Below, piece by piece: positions 1 to 9,358 of a stretch of DNA of 64,000 nt (its first letter is position 1; every line of letters begins with the position of its first letter). A program made the translations under genes and the position numbers. The stretch lies in contig LTDK01000172.1 of NCBI GenBank assembly GCA_001642415.1, forward strand, positions 1 through 64,000, written 5' to 3'. Origin of the DNA: Nematocida ironsii. Lineage: Eukaryota; Microsporidia. The notes below the pieces were generated by a model. That model was not told the origin of the DNA, made no database searches, and saw nothing but the letters and a program-made list of their open reading frames with translations.

Positions 1-49
1 TGTAAGGCATAAATAATATTTTATTTTAATAAATCATGCTTATATTACA
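1..49. repeat. 49-bp direct repeat, copy 1
   Basis: The first 49 bases are repeated without mismatch at 451-499. They begin TGTAAGGCAT and end ATATTACA. A near-identical copy lies in reverse orientation at 35832-35880, and a diverged partial copy lies at 25232-25260. The element touches the window edge, so its true left boundary is unknown. Confidence 0.9.
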
Positions 50-450
50 TGGGGGCAACTCCGAAAACACAAAACAGACAAGTCGTCAAAGAAGGATAGG
101 ATAAGACAGGAAAGAGTTCGCAGCTGCAGGGAAATAGGAAATAAAGAATAAGAAATAAGTAAAAGAAGAAAGTAATAAAATGAATGCGCAGCTGCATGGA
201 AAGACAATGACAATGAAATCCTATCCAAGAAGAAAGAAAAACAGTTCCCACACATTACTAAAAAAAAGGGTGTAATATAAGCATAGTAATGTGGGGGTAA
301 GAAAAAGATAATATACATGAGAAAGAGAAACAAATAACATTAAGAAGAGCCAGAAGACATAAAGAGATGGATAATAAACAGCCCCGGGAAGTATAAGAAT
401 TGGATGTGAATGGTAGAATGATAGCTTAGTGAGCCTATCATTGGGGGGCA
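50..450. other. Non-coding spacer between the 49-bp repeats
   Basis: This stretch lies between the two 49-bp copies and is richer in purines and GC than other spacers here. It contains two similar CGCAGCTGCA segments (near 118 and 186) and two GTGGGGG-like runs beside an ATGCTTATATTACA motif and its inverse. The open frames across it are short, made of low-complexity Phe/Leu/Ser/Tyr, and lack any recognisable domain, so I do not call a gene. It could be the body of a repeated element of about 450 bp. Confidence 0.5.
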
Positions 451-499
451 TGTAAGGCATAAATAATATTTTATTTTAATAAATCATGCTTATATTACA
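451..499. repeat. 49-bp direct repeat, copy 2
   Basis: This is identical to bases 1-49. It ends 42 bp before the 3' end of the minus-strand WD40 gene, so it may overlap that gene's 3' untranslated region. Confidence 0.9.
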
Positions 500-540
500 C
501 CTTATAATAATACTGTGATTTAATAAATAATATGTGTAAA

Positions 541-1668
541 TTATAGCTTAATAGATCTGATGATGGTTCTTTTCTTTTGTGAATGTATTTGATATGATAG
601 TATAATAAATGAAGAGGATTTCTCTGAAAAGATTATATCAACTGGTTCGTCATACTCTGTTAAAACAGAATATTCTTTAATAAGAACACCATCAACAGAA
701 TACAGTGCCAGATTTCTTCTGTTAATAATCATAGCAAAACATTTTATACGGTTAATTATACCAGTACACAGGGATATAATTGGGTATTCAGATATTTTCT
801 GTTCTTTAACTACTTCCCAGTCACTGGTATTCTCATAGTCTTTCTTAAATATTTTTAGAATACCATTCTGTGTTACAGCGCCCATATAAGAGACAGAATC
901 TTCTATTATAGAAACATCCCATATACAAGAGTCCATTTTAAATATATTCTCTATCTCCCACTTAATACCACATATATCATCTTCCCACCTGTTATATATA
1001 ACAATTTCATTTGAGTACCCAACAGAAATTAAACTATTCTTGTGCCATATAACACTTTTTACATCACTCTCACTGTACTCAATAATCTCTTCAATCTCCC
1101 ATTCACCTTCAGAATTAATTAACCACACCCAAATACTTCCCTGTCTTGTACTAAATGCAAGTCTGCCGCACTCATTAAATGAAATGCTTTTTATTTCACT
1201 CTCATCGCCTTCTAACCTGTCAATTAGTTCTCCTGTCTGTGTATTTATTATATCACATACACCATTAAAATAACCTACACCAATTAAATCTGAATCCTTC
1301 ATAAACTCACCTCTTCTGATAATACTGCCCTCATCAATATTTCCTATGCTCAAAATATCGCCAGAACTATTTTCATGCACTGAATATTCTTCACATTTTG
1401 TATTTTTTGGTCTCCCATCACAGTACTTTTTTTCTTCATTATTTTCTTGTTTTTCATTAAATAGTGTTATTTTTAGTCTATTTCCTGTGTCAGTTCTTGT
1501 TTCTATTTTTTTCAGTATTCTTAAACTCACCAAGTCATACAGGAATAAAGTACTTTCCATGCACAAACACAAAACCTCTTTATTATGACAGAGTGACCAG
1601 CCAATTCCTCCGTTTACAACCTTCTCTACCACATTGCTAGAAATATAACCCATGCGTATATTTTGCAT
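541..1668 (-). CDS. CIA1: WD40 protein, Cia1/CIAO1-like (cytosolic Fe-S assembly)
   Basis: The product resembles Cia1/CIAO1, the seven-bladed WD40 protein of the cytosolic iron-sulfur targeting complex that hands clusters to apo-proteins. The best signature is in the middle: a blade with a sxGSIWVW-type strand, then DVKSVIWH, then a strand starting ISVGYSNEIVIY, which follow the Cia1 pattern of DKSVWIWE, DVKHVIWH and ASASYDDTIKLY. Blades are poorly conserved at both ends. The frame stays open upstream to 1752, but I start at the ATG at 1666-1668 because the extra 28 residues would overlap the divergent PP2A gene and look random. That leaves 375 residues. The start codons of the two genes are 20 bp apart. 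The propeller fold is secure; the Cia1 assignment is likely but not certain. Confidence 0.72.
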   Translation of the reverse strand: MQNIRMGYISSNVVEKVVNGGIGWSLCHNKEVLCLCMESTLFLYDLVSLRILKKIETRTDTGNRLKITLFNEKQENNEEKKYCDGRPKNTKCEEYSVHENSSGDILSIGNIDEGSIIRRGEFMKDSDLIGVGYFNGVCDIINTQTGELIDRLEGDESEIKSISFNECGRLAFSTRQGSIWVWLINSEGEWEIEEIIEYSESDVKSVIWHKNSLISVGYSNEIVIYNRWEDDICGIKWEIENIFKMDSCIWDVSIIEDSVSYMGAVTQNGILKIFKKDYENTSDWEVVKEQKISEYPIISLCTGIINRIKCFAMIINRRNLALYSVDGVLIKEYSVLTEYDEPVDIIFSEKSSSFIILSYQIHSQKKRTIIRSIKL

Positions 1669-1688
1669 TTTTATTTTGTGTGGTGTTA

Positions 1689-3509
1689 ATGCTAAGAGAT
1701 ACAGTAAGCTACGATGAAATTGAGAAAGAAATAGAAAAAATGCAATCATCAAATGCTAAGATAAGAGAAGAGAGTATCAGCAGCTTATATAGAATATCCA
1801 AAGAAATTGGTGAAGGGTATACAGTGCAGTATTTAATACCATTTGTAAAAACAATTTTGGATACAAATGAAGAGTCAAAGGCGCCTGTCATTACACAGCT
1901 GGAGAAAATATCAAAAGAGGTTCTTTTAGAGGTAAAACCATTGTATTGTCTATATAAAGAAATATTCTTAACGAGAGATAACAAAATAAGAGAAATAGCC
2001 ACTAACTCTCTTATAAGCAATGTTTTACTAGGAAGAGAAAGTGAATTAAACCAGGAAATATACGAAGCACAAGAATTTATATGCAGGCTAGGAGAGAGTA
2101 AATTTGTAATGCACAGAATATCTGCAATTTCTTTACTTAGTAGGTTCTTGCTAGATATTCCCAGAAGCAGTGAGCCTAAAAAGCTAAAAGGTCTTTTTGA
2201 AGCACTGTTAAAGGATGCTCTGCCTATTATTAGAAGAAAGTGTCTCTCATCGAGTGAAATAATGCTTTATTTATACAGTGAGCCAGAAATCAAGCAGATA
2301 GTAGAAGCAACTCTACAAGATGCAGATGATACAGTAAGAAGTTTCTTTATTCATCCTCTGCTTTTGTTGGATAAGACAGAGCCAAATTCACATTTTAGTA
2401 AAGAGGTGTTTAAGATAGCATCGGTTGATAACAGCTGGAAAGTAAGAAGCAGCTCTACACAGATTATTAAAGACGTAATAGTTTATGTGGATGATCCAGA
2501 CATGACCAGAAGATACGTCAGCACGCCTTCCAGAAGCACAAACACACAATCTCAAGAGGACCATAAAATTAGTGGTTTTTCTGAACTGAATGACAGGCAT
2601 ACTCCAACCACAGAAGAACCAATTGGGCAAATCTCTGAAGACAAACAGAATACACTGCTAGACTATATTGATAGGCTAGTGGATGACAGAGAGGATGAGG
2701 TAAGGAAGAGTATAATACAGAGAACACCCGAAATACTGTTAGAAGCACCAAAAACAAAAAACAAGATACTTTACATTATAGACAGAGCATCGTGTGATAA
2801 GTCACCAGATGTCCGTGAGATAGTCCCAAATATATTATCTATTATATCAGAAATAGTAACAAAAGAGGACATGGAATTATTTGTCTCTCCAATTATTAGA
2901 AGACTCCTCTCAGACGAAGACCATAATACAAAAATAGAGACCATAAGTAAGCTAAAAACACTCTACAAGAAGCTTGGCGCAGCAGCAATTACAGATGCAC
3001 TGGCTCCAGTGATAAATGACCTAAAAAGTTCTAATTGGAGGACAAGAACAGCTGTGTTAAAAAGCATTTCTTCACTGAGCCGGCAGATGGACCAACAGTA
3101 TTTCTATGAGTATCTTAAAGAGCCATTCTTTAAAATGTTTGTTGATTCCATCTGGCTGGTAAGGAAAGAGGCAGCATCTATACTCAGTGAAATAGCAATT
3201 AATTTTGGTGCTCCCTGGGTATGCGGTGAGATGTTAGAGGCATTGGAATTTTTAAAGGAGAGTACGCACTATGCCCACAGAATATCTTATGCCACTGCAC
3301 TGGGAAAGGTACTGCAAACATTGTGGCCACGTAAAGTACAGAAATTGCTTGCTAAAAATCTGGTTGATCTGACCACAGATGCAATCCCACAGGTACGCTT
3401 AACAGTGGCAAAAATGATCCGCCTAGGAATACTTGAAGAAAAAGAAAATATTTTAAAAGAACTGCAGAATGACAGTCACCCAGAGGTAGTAAATGCATCG
3501 CATATGTAA
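1689..3509 (+). CDS. TPD3: PP2A scaffold (A/PR65) subunit, HEAT-repeat protein
   Basis: This 606-residue protein consists almost wholly of alpha-helical HEAT repeats, and its length fits the 15-repeat PP2A structural subunit (PR65/Tpd3). It holds the catalytic and regulatory subunits together. Repeat signatures such as DxxxEVRKSIIQRTPEIL, SPDVREIVPNIL and DSIWLVRKEAASIL match the PR65 pattern of D-x-x-x-x-V-R. A less helical, Ser/Thr-rich insertion lies near residues 280-330. The frame is open three codons upstream from a GTG, but the first ATG is at 1689. It diverges from the Cia1-like gene with a 20-bp spacer, so both share promoter sequence. Confidence 0.85.
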   Translation: MLRDTVSYDEIEKEIEKMQSSNAKIREESISSLYRISKEIGEGYTVQYLIPFVKTILDTNEESKAPVITQLEKISKEVLLEVKPLYCLYKEIFLTRDNKIREIATNSLISNVLLGRESELNQEIYEAQEFICRLGESKFVMHRISAISLLSRFLLDIPRSSEPKKLKGLFEALLKDALPIIRRKCLSSSEIMLYLYSEPEIKQIVEATLQDADDTVRSFFIHPLLLLDKTEPNSHFSKEVFKIASVDNSWKVRSSSTQIIKDVIVYVDDPDMTRRYVSTPSRSTNTQSQEDHKISGFSELNDRHTPTTEEPIGQISEDKQNTLLDYIDRLVDDREDEVRKSIIQRTPEILLEAPKTKNKILYIIDRASCDKSPDVREIVPNILSIISEIVTKEDMELFVSPIIRRLLSDEDHNTKIETISKLKTLYKKLGAAAITDALAPVINDLKSSNWRTRTAVLKSISSLSRQMDQQYFYEYLKEPFFKMFVDSIWLVRKEAASILSEIAINFGAPWVCGEMLEALEFLKESTHYAHRISYATALGKVLQTLWPRKVQKLLAKNLVDLTTDAIPQVRLTVAKMIRLGILEEKENILKELQNDSHPEVVNASHM

Positions 3510-3695
3510 TAGAATAAATATTCCATCTTTGTTTATGTATCAGAGACTGTTTATGACATATTTTAATTATACCATAAAATATTTATTACTACAGTAACGT
3601 AGTAATACGCATTATAACCAGGAATACCCCAAATATACGTAAATTATTATCGCGGGAGTGACTCAGAATAGAATTTGGTTGAAATTTAATCTTTA

Positions 3696-5141
3696 TTAAA
3701 GAGACTCAACTATGTTACCGGGAAGAGGAACAATTGTTGTATTGTAGTGCTTCTCGTATCTCTTGATCATTTCCATGTCATCTGATGAGACTAAGTTGAT
3801 GGCTGTTCCTTTTCTACCGTATCTACCTGCTCTGCCAATTCTATGTATGTAATTTTCTATCTCTTTCTCATGTGGGACATCAAAGTTTATTACCACACTA
3901 AGAGTTTGTACATCAACACCTCTTGCAAGCAGACCAGATGAAACGAGTGTTCTGCACTTTCCTTCTGCAAATCTCTTCATTACATCATTACGCACATCCT
4001 GTGGGAGTTCACTGTGGAATATTTCGCATTCAAATCCTCTCTCTATCATATTCTTCTGGATGTTAATGGCTCTTTCAACCTTATTACAGAATATAACCGA
4101 CTGGGAAATTGATCCTCTATCGTACAGATCACAGAGTACTTCAAACTTAGACATATCAACGGTTGCACCTCTCTTGTCCCCTACATTGACGTAGTACTGT
4201 TTGATTCCTTTAAGTGTCTGGTCTTCATCCTTAAGCGAAATAATCACAGGCTCATTGAGTATCTGGGCAGTAATCTCCTGCTCCTCTTTACTCCATGTGG
4301 CAGAGAACAGGCCCACCTGTATCTGCTTGTTTGGTATTTTATTGTACAGCAGGTTAATGGACTCTAAGAATCCCTTTTTAAGCATTTCATCTGCCTCATC
4401 CAAAATGAACAACTTCACATGGTTTAAGTTCAACTGCTTCATCTCAATCAGATGCAGCAGTCTTCCTGGAGTACCTACAAGAATCTGTGGTCTTTTCTTT
4501 ACCTTCTCAAGGGTTTCTGTGATTCTTACACCACCGTACACTGCCTCAATGCATATGTTAGTAGATGATCCAAGATTCTGCAGGACAGAGCATGTCTGAA
4601 TGGCTAACTCTCTAGTGGTTTCCATAATAATTACTTGGAGTTCTTTCAATTTCTGGTCAACTGACTGTAATGAAGCAATTCCAAAAGCAGCTGTCTTCCC
4701 AGTACCACTCTGTGCCTGTGCCCTTAAGTCACGGCCCTTCAGTAAAGGAACAATTGCAGTCATCTGAATTGGTGAGGGTTTCTCAAACCCAAGAGAGAAT
4801 ATCCCCTTAAGAATATCTTCACTAAGACCCATACTATCAAATGTCTCTGCTAAATCTGCCTCTCCTCCTTTTTCATCCACTACAAGTACTCCAGCTATAA
4901 GACTGGAGTTAGTTGTCTGCTCATCTGGTATCTCAAGTACTTCATCCATATTTATTTCTTCCTCATCCTGGTCATTTACACTTTGTGCGTTCTGGGTGTT
5001 TTCTTGCTCTACCCTTTCTCCCTTCCCTTCAGAGTTCTGTATGAGCTCACTTTCTTCTTGTTTTTGTTTTGCTATCTCTGTAGATAGGTTTGTCTGCTCA
5101 GTGGCAAACATATTTTGCTGTCTTTTCTTTTGTTCTGTCAT
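3696..5141 (-). CDS. eIF4A-family DEAD-box RNA helicase with acidic N-terminal extension
   Basis: This is an ATP-dependent RNA helicase of the eIF4A/eIF4A-III (Fal1) group. Residues from about 105 align along the whole eIF4A core: the Q motif around F119-Q126, AQSGTGKT at 143-150, DEAD at 248-251, SAT at 280-282 and HRIGRAGR near residue 440. The eIF4A-typical phrases LLARGVDVQ and a YNTxI stretch near the C-terminus favour eIF4A over Dbp5. Residues 1-100 form a Gln/Glu-rich acidic extension not found in usual eIF4A. Motif Ia reads ETTREL where the family normally has APTREL. The start at 5141 is preceded by AAATTTGCCC, which combines AAATTT-like and CCC-like signals of microsporidian starts. 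Whether it acts in translation initiation or elsewhere is not decided by sequence. Confidence 0.85.
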   Translation of the reverse strand: MTEQKKRQQNMFATEQTNLSTEIAKQKQEESELIQNSEGKGERVEQENTQNAQSVNDQDEEEINMDEVLEIPDEQTTNSSLIAGVLVVDEKGGEADLAETFDSMGLSEDILKGIFSLGFEKPSPIQMTAIVPLLKGRDLRAQAQSGTGKTAAFGIASLQSVDQKLKELQVIIMETTRELAIQTCSVLQNLGSSTNICIEAVYGGVRITETLEKVKKRPQILVGTPGRLLHLIEMKQLNLNHVKLFILDEADEMLKKGFLESINLLYNKIPNKQIQVGLFSATWSKEEQEITAQILNEPVIISLKDEDQTLKGIKQYYVNVGDKRGATVDMSKFEVLCDLYDRGSISQSVIFCNKVERAINIQKNMIERGFECEIFHSELPQDVRNDVMKRFAEGKCRTLVSSGLLARGVDVQTLSVVINFDVPHEKEIENYIHRIGRAGRYGRKGTAINLVSSDDMEMIKRYEKHYNTTIVPLPGNIVESL

Positions 5142-5516
5142 AAACTTACATGGGCAAATTTTTTCTATTTAAATAGATACACTCCCTCTTCTATTATAAC
5201 GGATTTATTAGTTATAACATAAACATACATGAACATATAGATATACTAAGATATACCATATAATATTATTATACCATTACTTATTATACTATGTGTATTA
5301 TATATTATTACTTATTATACTATTACTTATATATAATATTATTATACCATTACTTATTACATATAATGTATTATATATTATTACTTATTATACTATATTA
5401 TTATACTGCCATTACTTATTACTTATTATACTATATGTATTATATAATATTATTATACCATTACTTATTACATATAGTGTATTATATATTATTACTTATT
5501 ATACTATGTGTATTAT
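5142..5516. other. AT-rich spacer with TTATTATACTATTACTT-type repeats
   Basis: The spacer is almost pure A and T from 5210 on and repeats variants of TTACTTATTATACTAT. Frames here encode Tyr/Leu/Ile runs only. I see no gene. Confidence 0.6.
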
Positions 5517-6026
5517 TTACCGTAATGAATCATAAAAAAATGAAGGATCATAAGTATTCTTGTGCTCATACGGAATTTTCTCAATATCCTTCTGTAATTC
5601 CTTATTATTACTTATAAAATCATATTCTTCATCTGGTATGATTATTCCTTTAGTTAATGACTTCTGATTACTCTCCTTACAACTTGTATTACACTCATTC
5701 CGTATACTAAACATTCTCCTACTGTATTCCTTATTATGCCTTACTGGGTTTATAATAACCCTATCACCAGTAGTAATAGATACCCAATCATTACCCTCCT
5801 TTACTCCCTTAATATTCTCTATTTTAAACACAATATATTCATATATTTGCTCACTAACTTGTATTTTAACAGGAGATACTCTGTTCTCAGAACCAAATGA
5901 TCGTACTTTACATAATGTAATTGTACCCTTATTACTGTCATAATTTGATAATATCCCTGAATACCTAACCCCAGATTTAGAAATAATTTCAATACCACGC
6001 CCACTCCTCATATTTATTTCAAACAT
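5517..6026 (-). CDS. SCD6: Scd6/LSM14 (RAP55) family mRNP protein
   Basis: The 169-residue product carries the marks of the Scd6/LSM14 translation repressors of P-bodies. An N-terminal LSm14 domain (about residues 5-73) has the typical RYSGILSNYD turn, a KVRSFGSE motif and EQIYEYIVFK near its end. An FDF-like segment follows (EEYDFISNNKEL, near 133-147), and the protein ends in an FFD-like box (DPSFFYDSLR). It lacks the long RGG and TFG parts of fungal and animal members, so it is a minimal version. In other eukaryotes the FDF and FFD boxes bind Dhh1/DDX6 and Edc proteins. It diverges from the glycerophosphodiesterase gene with only 15 bp between the two ATGs. Confidence 0.85.
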   Translation of the reverse strand: MFEINMRSGRGIEIISKSGVRYSGILSNYDSNKGTITLCKVRSFGSENRVSPVKIQVSEQIYEYIVFKIENIKGVKEGNDWVSITTGDRVIINPVRHNKEYSRRMFSIRNECNTSCKESNQKSLTKGIIIPDEEYDFISNNKELQKDIEKIPYEHKNTYDPSFFYDSLR

Positions 6027-6041
6027 AAAATATTTGTAAAC
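6027..6041. promoter_or_regulatory. 15-bp divergent spacer with AAATATTT palindrome
   Basis: The two start codons are separated only by AAAATATTTGTAAAC. The palindrome AAATATTT sits centrally, and the same core recurs in other tiny divergent spacers (15455-15484, 53813-53872, 58621-58631, 60025-60078). A role as a bidirectional initiation element is inferred. Confidence 0.45.
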
Positions 6042-6809
6042 ATGTCACAGAATATACGAGAATTACCCAATGACCGTATAATAAATACACAAGAGATAGT
6101 TCAGTATATAAACCATATGAAGAATACTAAGAATATTCCATTATTTATAGGTCATAGAGGTATGGGTATAAATCATGTACATGGTGAGAATACAATACAA
6201 TCCATTAATACATGCAGTATATTCATGAATATGGCAGAAATAGATGTACAATTAAGTAAGGATATGAAAGTGTTTGTATACCATGATTTATCAATTAATG
6301 GTATAAATATAGATTGTATACAGTCAGATATACTTATATCCTTAGGGATACCTTTATTATCTGATGTACTTAATAATACAACAGTAAATTTAAACATAGA
6401 AATTAAATATGAAAAACAATCAATTCCTGTGGATATATGGTGTAAATATATTACACAATGTGTAATAAGTAATACCACAGATAGATTTATTATTTATAGT
6501 TCATTTAATAAAAATATTTGTGAAGAAATCAAAAAGACGCAAGATATATTATACTTAGTAGAAGAATTAACAGAATATTCAGTAGAATATGTGATAAGTA
6601 ATAATTATACTGGGATAGTAACAGAAGCAGATGAAGTACTTAATAATAATGTATTACTAAATAAGATTAAACAGAATAATTTATTAGTTATAACGTATGG
6701 TAAGGGTAACTCAGATTATAACAAGATAGATAAGCAGATAGAAATTGGTGTAAATGGGATTATAACAGATATAATAGAAGGTGTATACGAGAAATATATT
6801 AAACCATAA
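6042..6809 (+). CDS. Glycerophosphodiester phosphodiesterase
   Basis: This 255-residue protein is a single GDPD domain of the TIM-barrel family that hydrolyses glycerophosphodiesters to glycerol-3-phosphate and an alcohol. The expected active-site set is visible: HRG at 38-40, EN at 49-50, the metal-binding E66 and D68 (AEIDVQ), and the second histidine H81 in VFVYHDLS. A later NIEIKYE matches the conserved xxEIK strand. There is no signal peptide or membrane segment, so it should be cytosolic. It may recycle phospholipid head groups; the substrate cannot be read from sequence. Confidence 0.87.
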   Translation: MSQNIRELPNDRIINTQEIVQYINHMKNTKNIPLFIGHRGMGINHVHGENTIQSINTCSIFMNMAEIDVQLSKDMKVFVYHDLSINGINIDCIQSDILISLGIPLLSDVLNNTTVNLNIEIKYEKQSIPVDIWCKYITQCVISNTTDRFIIYSSFNKNICEEIKKTQDILYLVEELTEYSVEYVISNNYTGIVTEADEVLNNNVLLNKIKQNNLLVITYGKGNSDYNKIDKQIEIGVNGIITDIIEGVYEKYIKP

Positions 6810-6810
6810 T

Positions 6811-7205
6811 ATATTACACATAGTATAAAATATACTAATTATTACACATAGTATAATAAATTATGTATAAAATATACTAATTATTACACATAGTATAATA
6901 AATTATGTATAAAATAAGTTATTTATTAAAATATAAAATATACAATTATTACCATAATATATTACACATAGTATAAAATATACTACTTAATACACATAGT
7001 ATAATAAATTATGCATAAAATAAGTTATTTATTAAAATATAAAATATACAATTATTACCATAATATATTACACATAGTATAAAATATACTAATTATTACA
7101 CATAGTATAATAAATTATGTATAAAATATATTAGTTATTACACATAGTATAATAAATTATGCATAAAATATACTAATTATTACACATAGTATAATAAATT
7201 ATGTA
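6811..7205. repeat. AT-rich tandem array, nested units
   Basis: A unit of about 39 bp built from TTACACATAGTATAATAAATT followed by ATGTATAAAATATACT recurs many times. A larger unit of about 125 bp, which includes TTATTACCATAATATATTAC, is repeated at least twice within it. The array follows the GDPD stop codon directly. The remaining bases to 7455 are further TTACTTATTACACATA variants with no gene. Confidence 0.8.
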
Positions 7206-7455
7206 TATATGATTAGTTATTGTTTATTTATTACTTATTACACATAACACATTACTTATAACACATATACTACTAAGTTATACACAATATACATTACTTA
7301 TTACACAATACATCATATTATTTATTACTTATTACACAATATACATTACTTATTACACATATACTACTAAGTTATATATTACTTATTACACATAACACAT
7401 TACTTATTACACATAGTACATTACTTATTACACATAGTATATTATTTATTACTTA

Positions 7456-7734
7456 TTATTTATTGTGTAATATATTATGTAATTTATTACATATTGTGTT
7501 AATTCTCTTTGCTTCTCTTATAATTTTATTAATTTTATTTCTTTCTTCTTTTATTTTTTCTGTGCTCCCATTTATTTCTATTCCTGTTTTATTACCATAA
7601 TTTATTACTCTATGTGTATAAAATACTTTACTTATAATACAATTACTAATAAATTCAGGAATTATTACACATTCTTCATTAATTAATGTATACCCTTCTG
7701 TTATATATTTCCTTTTGTCTTCTTCTATTCTCAT
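7456..7734 (-). CDS. Small hypothetical protein, 92 aa
   Basis: An ATG-initiated frame of 92 codons lies downstream of PIG-A on the same strand and overlaps its last 56 bp in another frame. The product is rich in Ile, Asn and Lys, with a helical, charged C-terminal half from about residue 50 that could form a coiled coil. I recognise no family. In DNA this AT-rich a frame of this length is somewhat unexpected by chance, but it could still be spurious. Conservation in a related genome would decide. Confidence 0.35.
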   Translation of the reverse strand: MRIEEDKRKYITEGYTLINEECVIIPEFISNCIISKVFYTHRVINYGNKTGIEINGSTEKIKEERNKINKIIREAKRINTICNKLHNILHNK

Positions 7735-9358
7735 ATACTTTTATTATTACTGTTATTATAATATAATTTATAAATAAAAGTACTTTAAATATAATAGAAG
7801 TATCACTGTCCATGAATACCTTACTTATACTAATTATATTAGGGTTATATCGGGTTATAAGACTACTATTATCACGTATATTACGTATACTATTATCACT
7901 ATTATCACGTATACTATTATCACTATTATCACGTATACTATTATCCTTACTTATACTATTACTACTATTATTACTTATACTACTATTATTACTTATATCC
8001 TTATCCTTACATATACTATTATTATTATAGTCTGTATTACCATTCCTTATATCCTTACCATTATTATTATCCTTACTATTATTACTGCTGTTATCCCTTA
8101 TACTACTGTTATCCCTATCCATCCTATCCTTACATATACTACTATTATCCTTACTTCTATCCTTGTCCTTACTTATATCTTTACTCTTCTTCATATTTAT
8201 TATACTATTGTATACTTTATTGGTATTATTGGCTATTATAGACCATTTATACATTAAATGGACTCTTTTATGGGAAATATCCTTGTTATACTGGTTAATT
8301 ATGGGTAGTGCATGAATTATACCATTTAAAATACCTTCTTTTGATGGATTTACTAGTGTAATCATATCCTTAGGGAGTACTTCAGATATGCCATCTACAT
8401 TTGTACTTACAACATATAACCCACATGCAGCTGCTTCTATTATAGATATACAGAATGCATCAGTTAGTGATGTATTTAAGAATAAGTTTGATTGGTTTAG
8501 TACTAAATTTATGCTTGATGGATGAATACCACCTAGAAATTTAACTTTATCTTTTAATTTATACTTATCCACAGTTTGTTCTAATAATTCTTTCTTGTCA
8601 CCATCTCCTGCTATAATTAGTCTAATTAATGGGTTAATCTTGAATATACTTGGTAAAATATCTGAAAGTAGGATGGATCCCTTCCTGGTGGTTAGTCTGC
8701 TTACAACAGAAATGATTATTTCATTATTTATCCAACCATTTGATTGTCTTATGTTTAATATTCGGGTTATATCTGGATTTGTTTGAGTTATGGATGGGTT
8801 TGTTATGATTTTGGGTTTAAACTCTTCTGTTACTGCATTTGGGATGACTGTGATTCTATCTGGGTGTATGGATAATCTGTCAGCTGTATTATATTTAGTG
8901 GCACCAGATACACAAATTATACCATCACTGGATTTTATACATAATTGAAACATTGGTTGTGTAACTATCCCACCGAGTGATTCTACTGTGACTAATGAAT
9001 GATTCGTAAAACACGTGGGTATACCAAGAATTCTACTGTGAAGGATTCCTTCAATAGGAAGAGTACTGCACTGATGACCATGTACTAAATCAATCTGTTC
9101 ATGTAGGAGTATTTGAACAATTGGTATTGTACTGCATATGATTGTTGGGAATATTGAACCACTGAATAATGAGAATAAGTTAAGGTAATACGTCTTAAAC
9201 CCATCTACATAACATATATTATTACCACCAGATGATGAATTAGTTATAATAATGATTGTATGGCCTAATTTAGAGAGTTCTTTGCTTAAGTTTAGTATGT
9301 GATTCTCTACACCACCAAGACGAGGAGCAAAGAAATCGCTGATCATCGCAATTTTCAT
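7679..9358 (-). CDS. GPI3: PIG-A/Gpi3, catalytic subunit of GPI-GlcNAc transferase
   Basis: This is the catalytic subunit of the ER complex that adds GlcNAc to phosphatidylinositol, the first step of GPI-anchor synthesis. It starts with the PIG-A signature SDFFAPRLGGVE and keeps the GT4 donor-binding motif IIEAAACGLYVVST with DGISEVLP. The glycosyltransferase part occupies roughly residues 1-385. From about 388 to 506 it is replaced by a Ser/Asn/Asp/Lys/Ile repeat tract (variations on DNSIRDNS and SKDKD), and a single hydrophobic segment follows near 520-540, in line with the C-terminal anchor of Gpi3. The repeat tract is unusual for the family and corresponds to a degenerate DNA repeat. Confidence 0.9.
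   Translation of the reverse strand: MKIAMISDFFAPRLGGVENHILNLSKELSKLGHTIIIITNSSSGGNNICYVDGFKTYYLNLFSLFSGSIFPTIICSTIPIVQILLHEQIDLVHGHQCSTLPIEGILHSRILGIPTCFTNHSLVTVESLGGIVTQPMFQLCIKSSDGIICVSGATKYNTADRLSIHPDRITVIPNAVTEEFKPKIITNPSITQTNPDITRILNIRQSNGWINNEIIISVVSRLTTRKGSILLSDILPSIFKINPLIRLIIAGDGDKKELLEQTVDKYKLKDKVKFLGGIHPSSINLVLNQSNLFLNTSLTDAFCISIIEAAACGLYVVSTNVDGISEVLPKDMITLVNPSKEGILNGIIHALPIINQYNKDISHKRVHLMYKWSIIANNTNKVYNSIINMKKSKDISKDKDRSKDNSSICKDRMDRDNSSIRDNSSNNSKDNNNGKDIRNGNTDYNNNSICKDKDISNNSSISNNSSNSISKDNSIRDNSDNSIRDNSDNSIRNIRDNSSLITRYNPNIISISKVFMDSDTSIIFKVLLFINYIIITVIIKVYENRRRQKEIYNRRVYIN
7840..8195 (-). repeat. Low-complexity repeat insertion inside the PIG-A gene
   Basis: On the plus strand this reads as reiterated ACTATTATCACGTAT and ACTATTATCCTTAC units. 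On the coding strand they give Asp/Asn/Ser/Ile/Arg repeats. The frame is kept throughout, so the tract is probably translated. Confidence 0.75.

Noticed and set aside
40..460. Minus-strand frames of 68-97 codons between the 49-bp repeats
   Set aside because: They are low-complexity Phe/Leu/Ser/Tyr sequences from a purine-rich repeat region, overlap each other in different frames and have no domain.
3696..5141. Dbp5 identity for the DEAD-box helicase, tempting because a Gle1-like gene is present
   Set aside because: Segments LLARGVDVQ and the C-terminal YNTxI follow eIF4A, not Dbp5.
7812..8030. Plus-strand Leu/Ile-rich frame
   Set aside because: It is the opposite-strand reading of the repeat tract in PIG-A.
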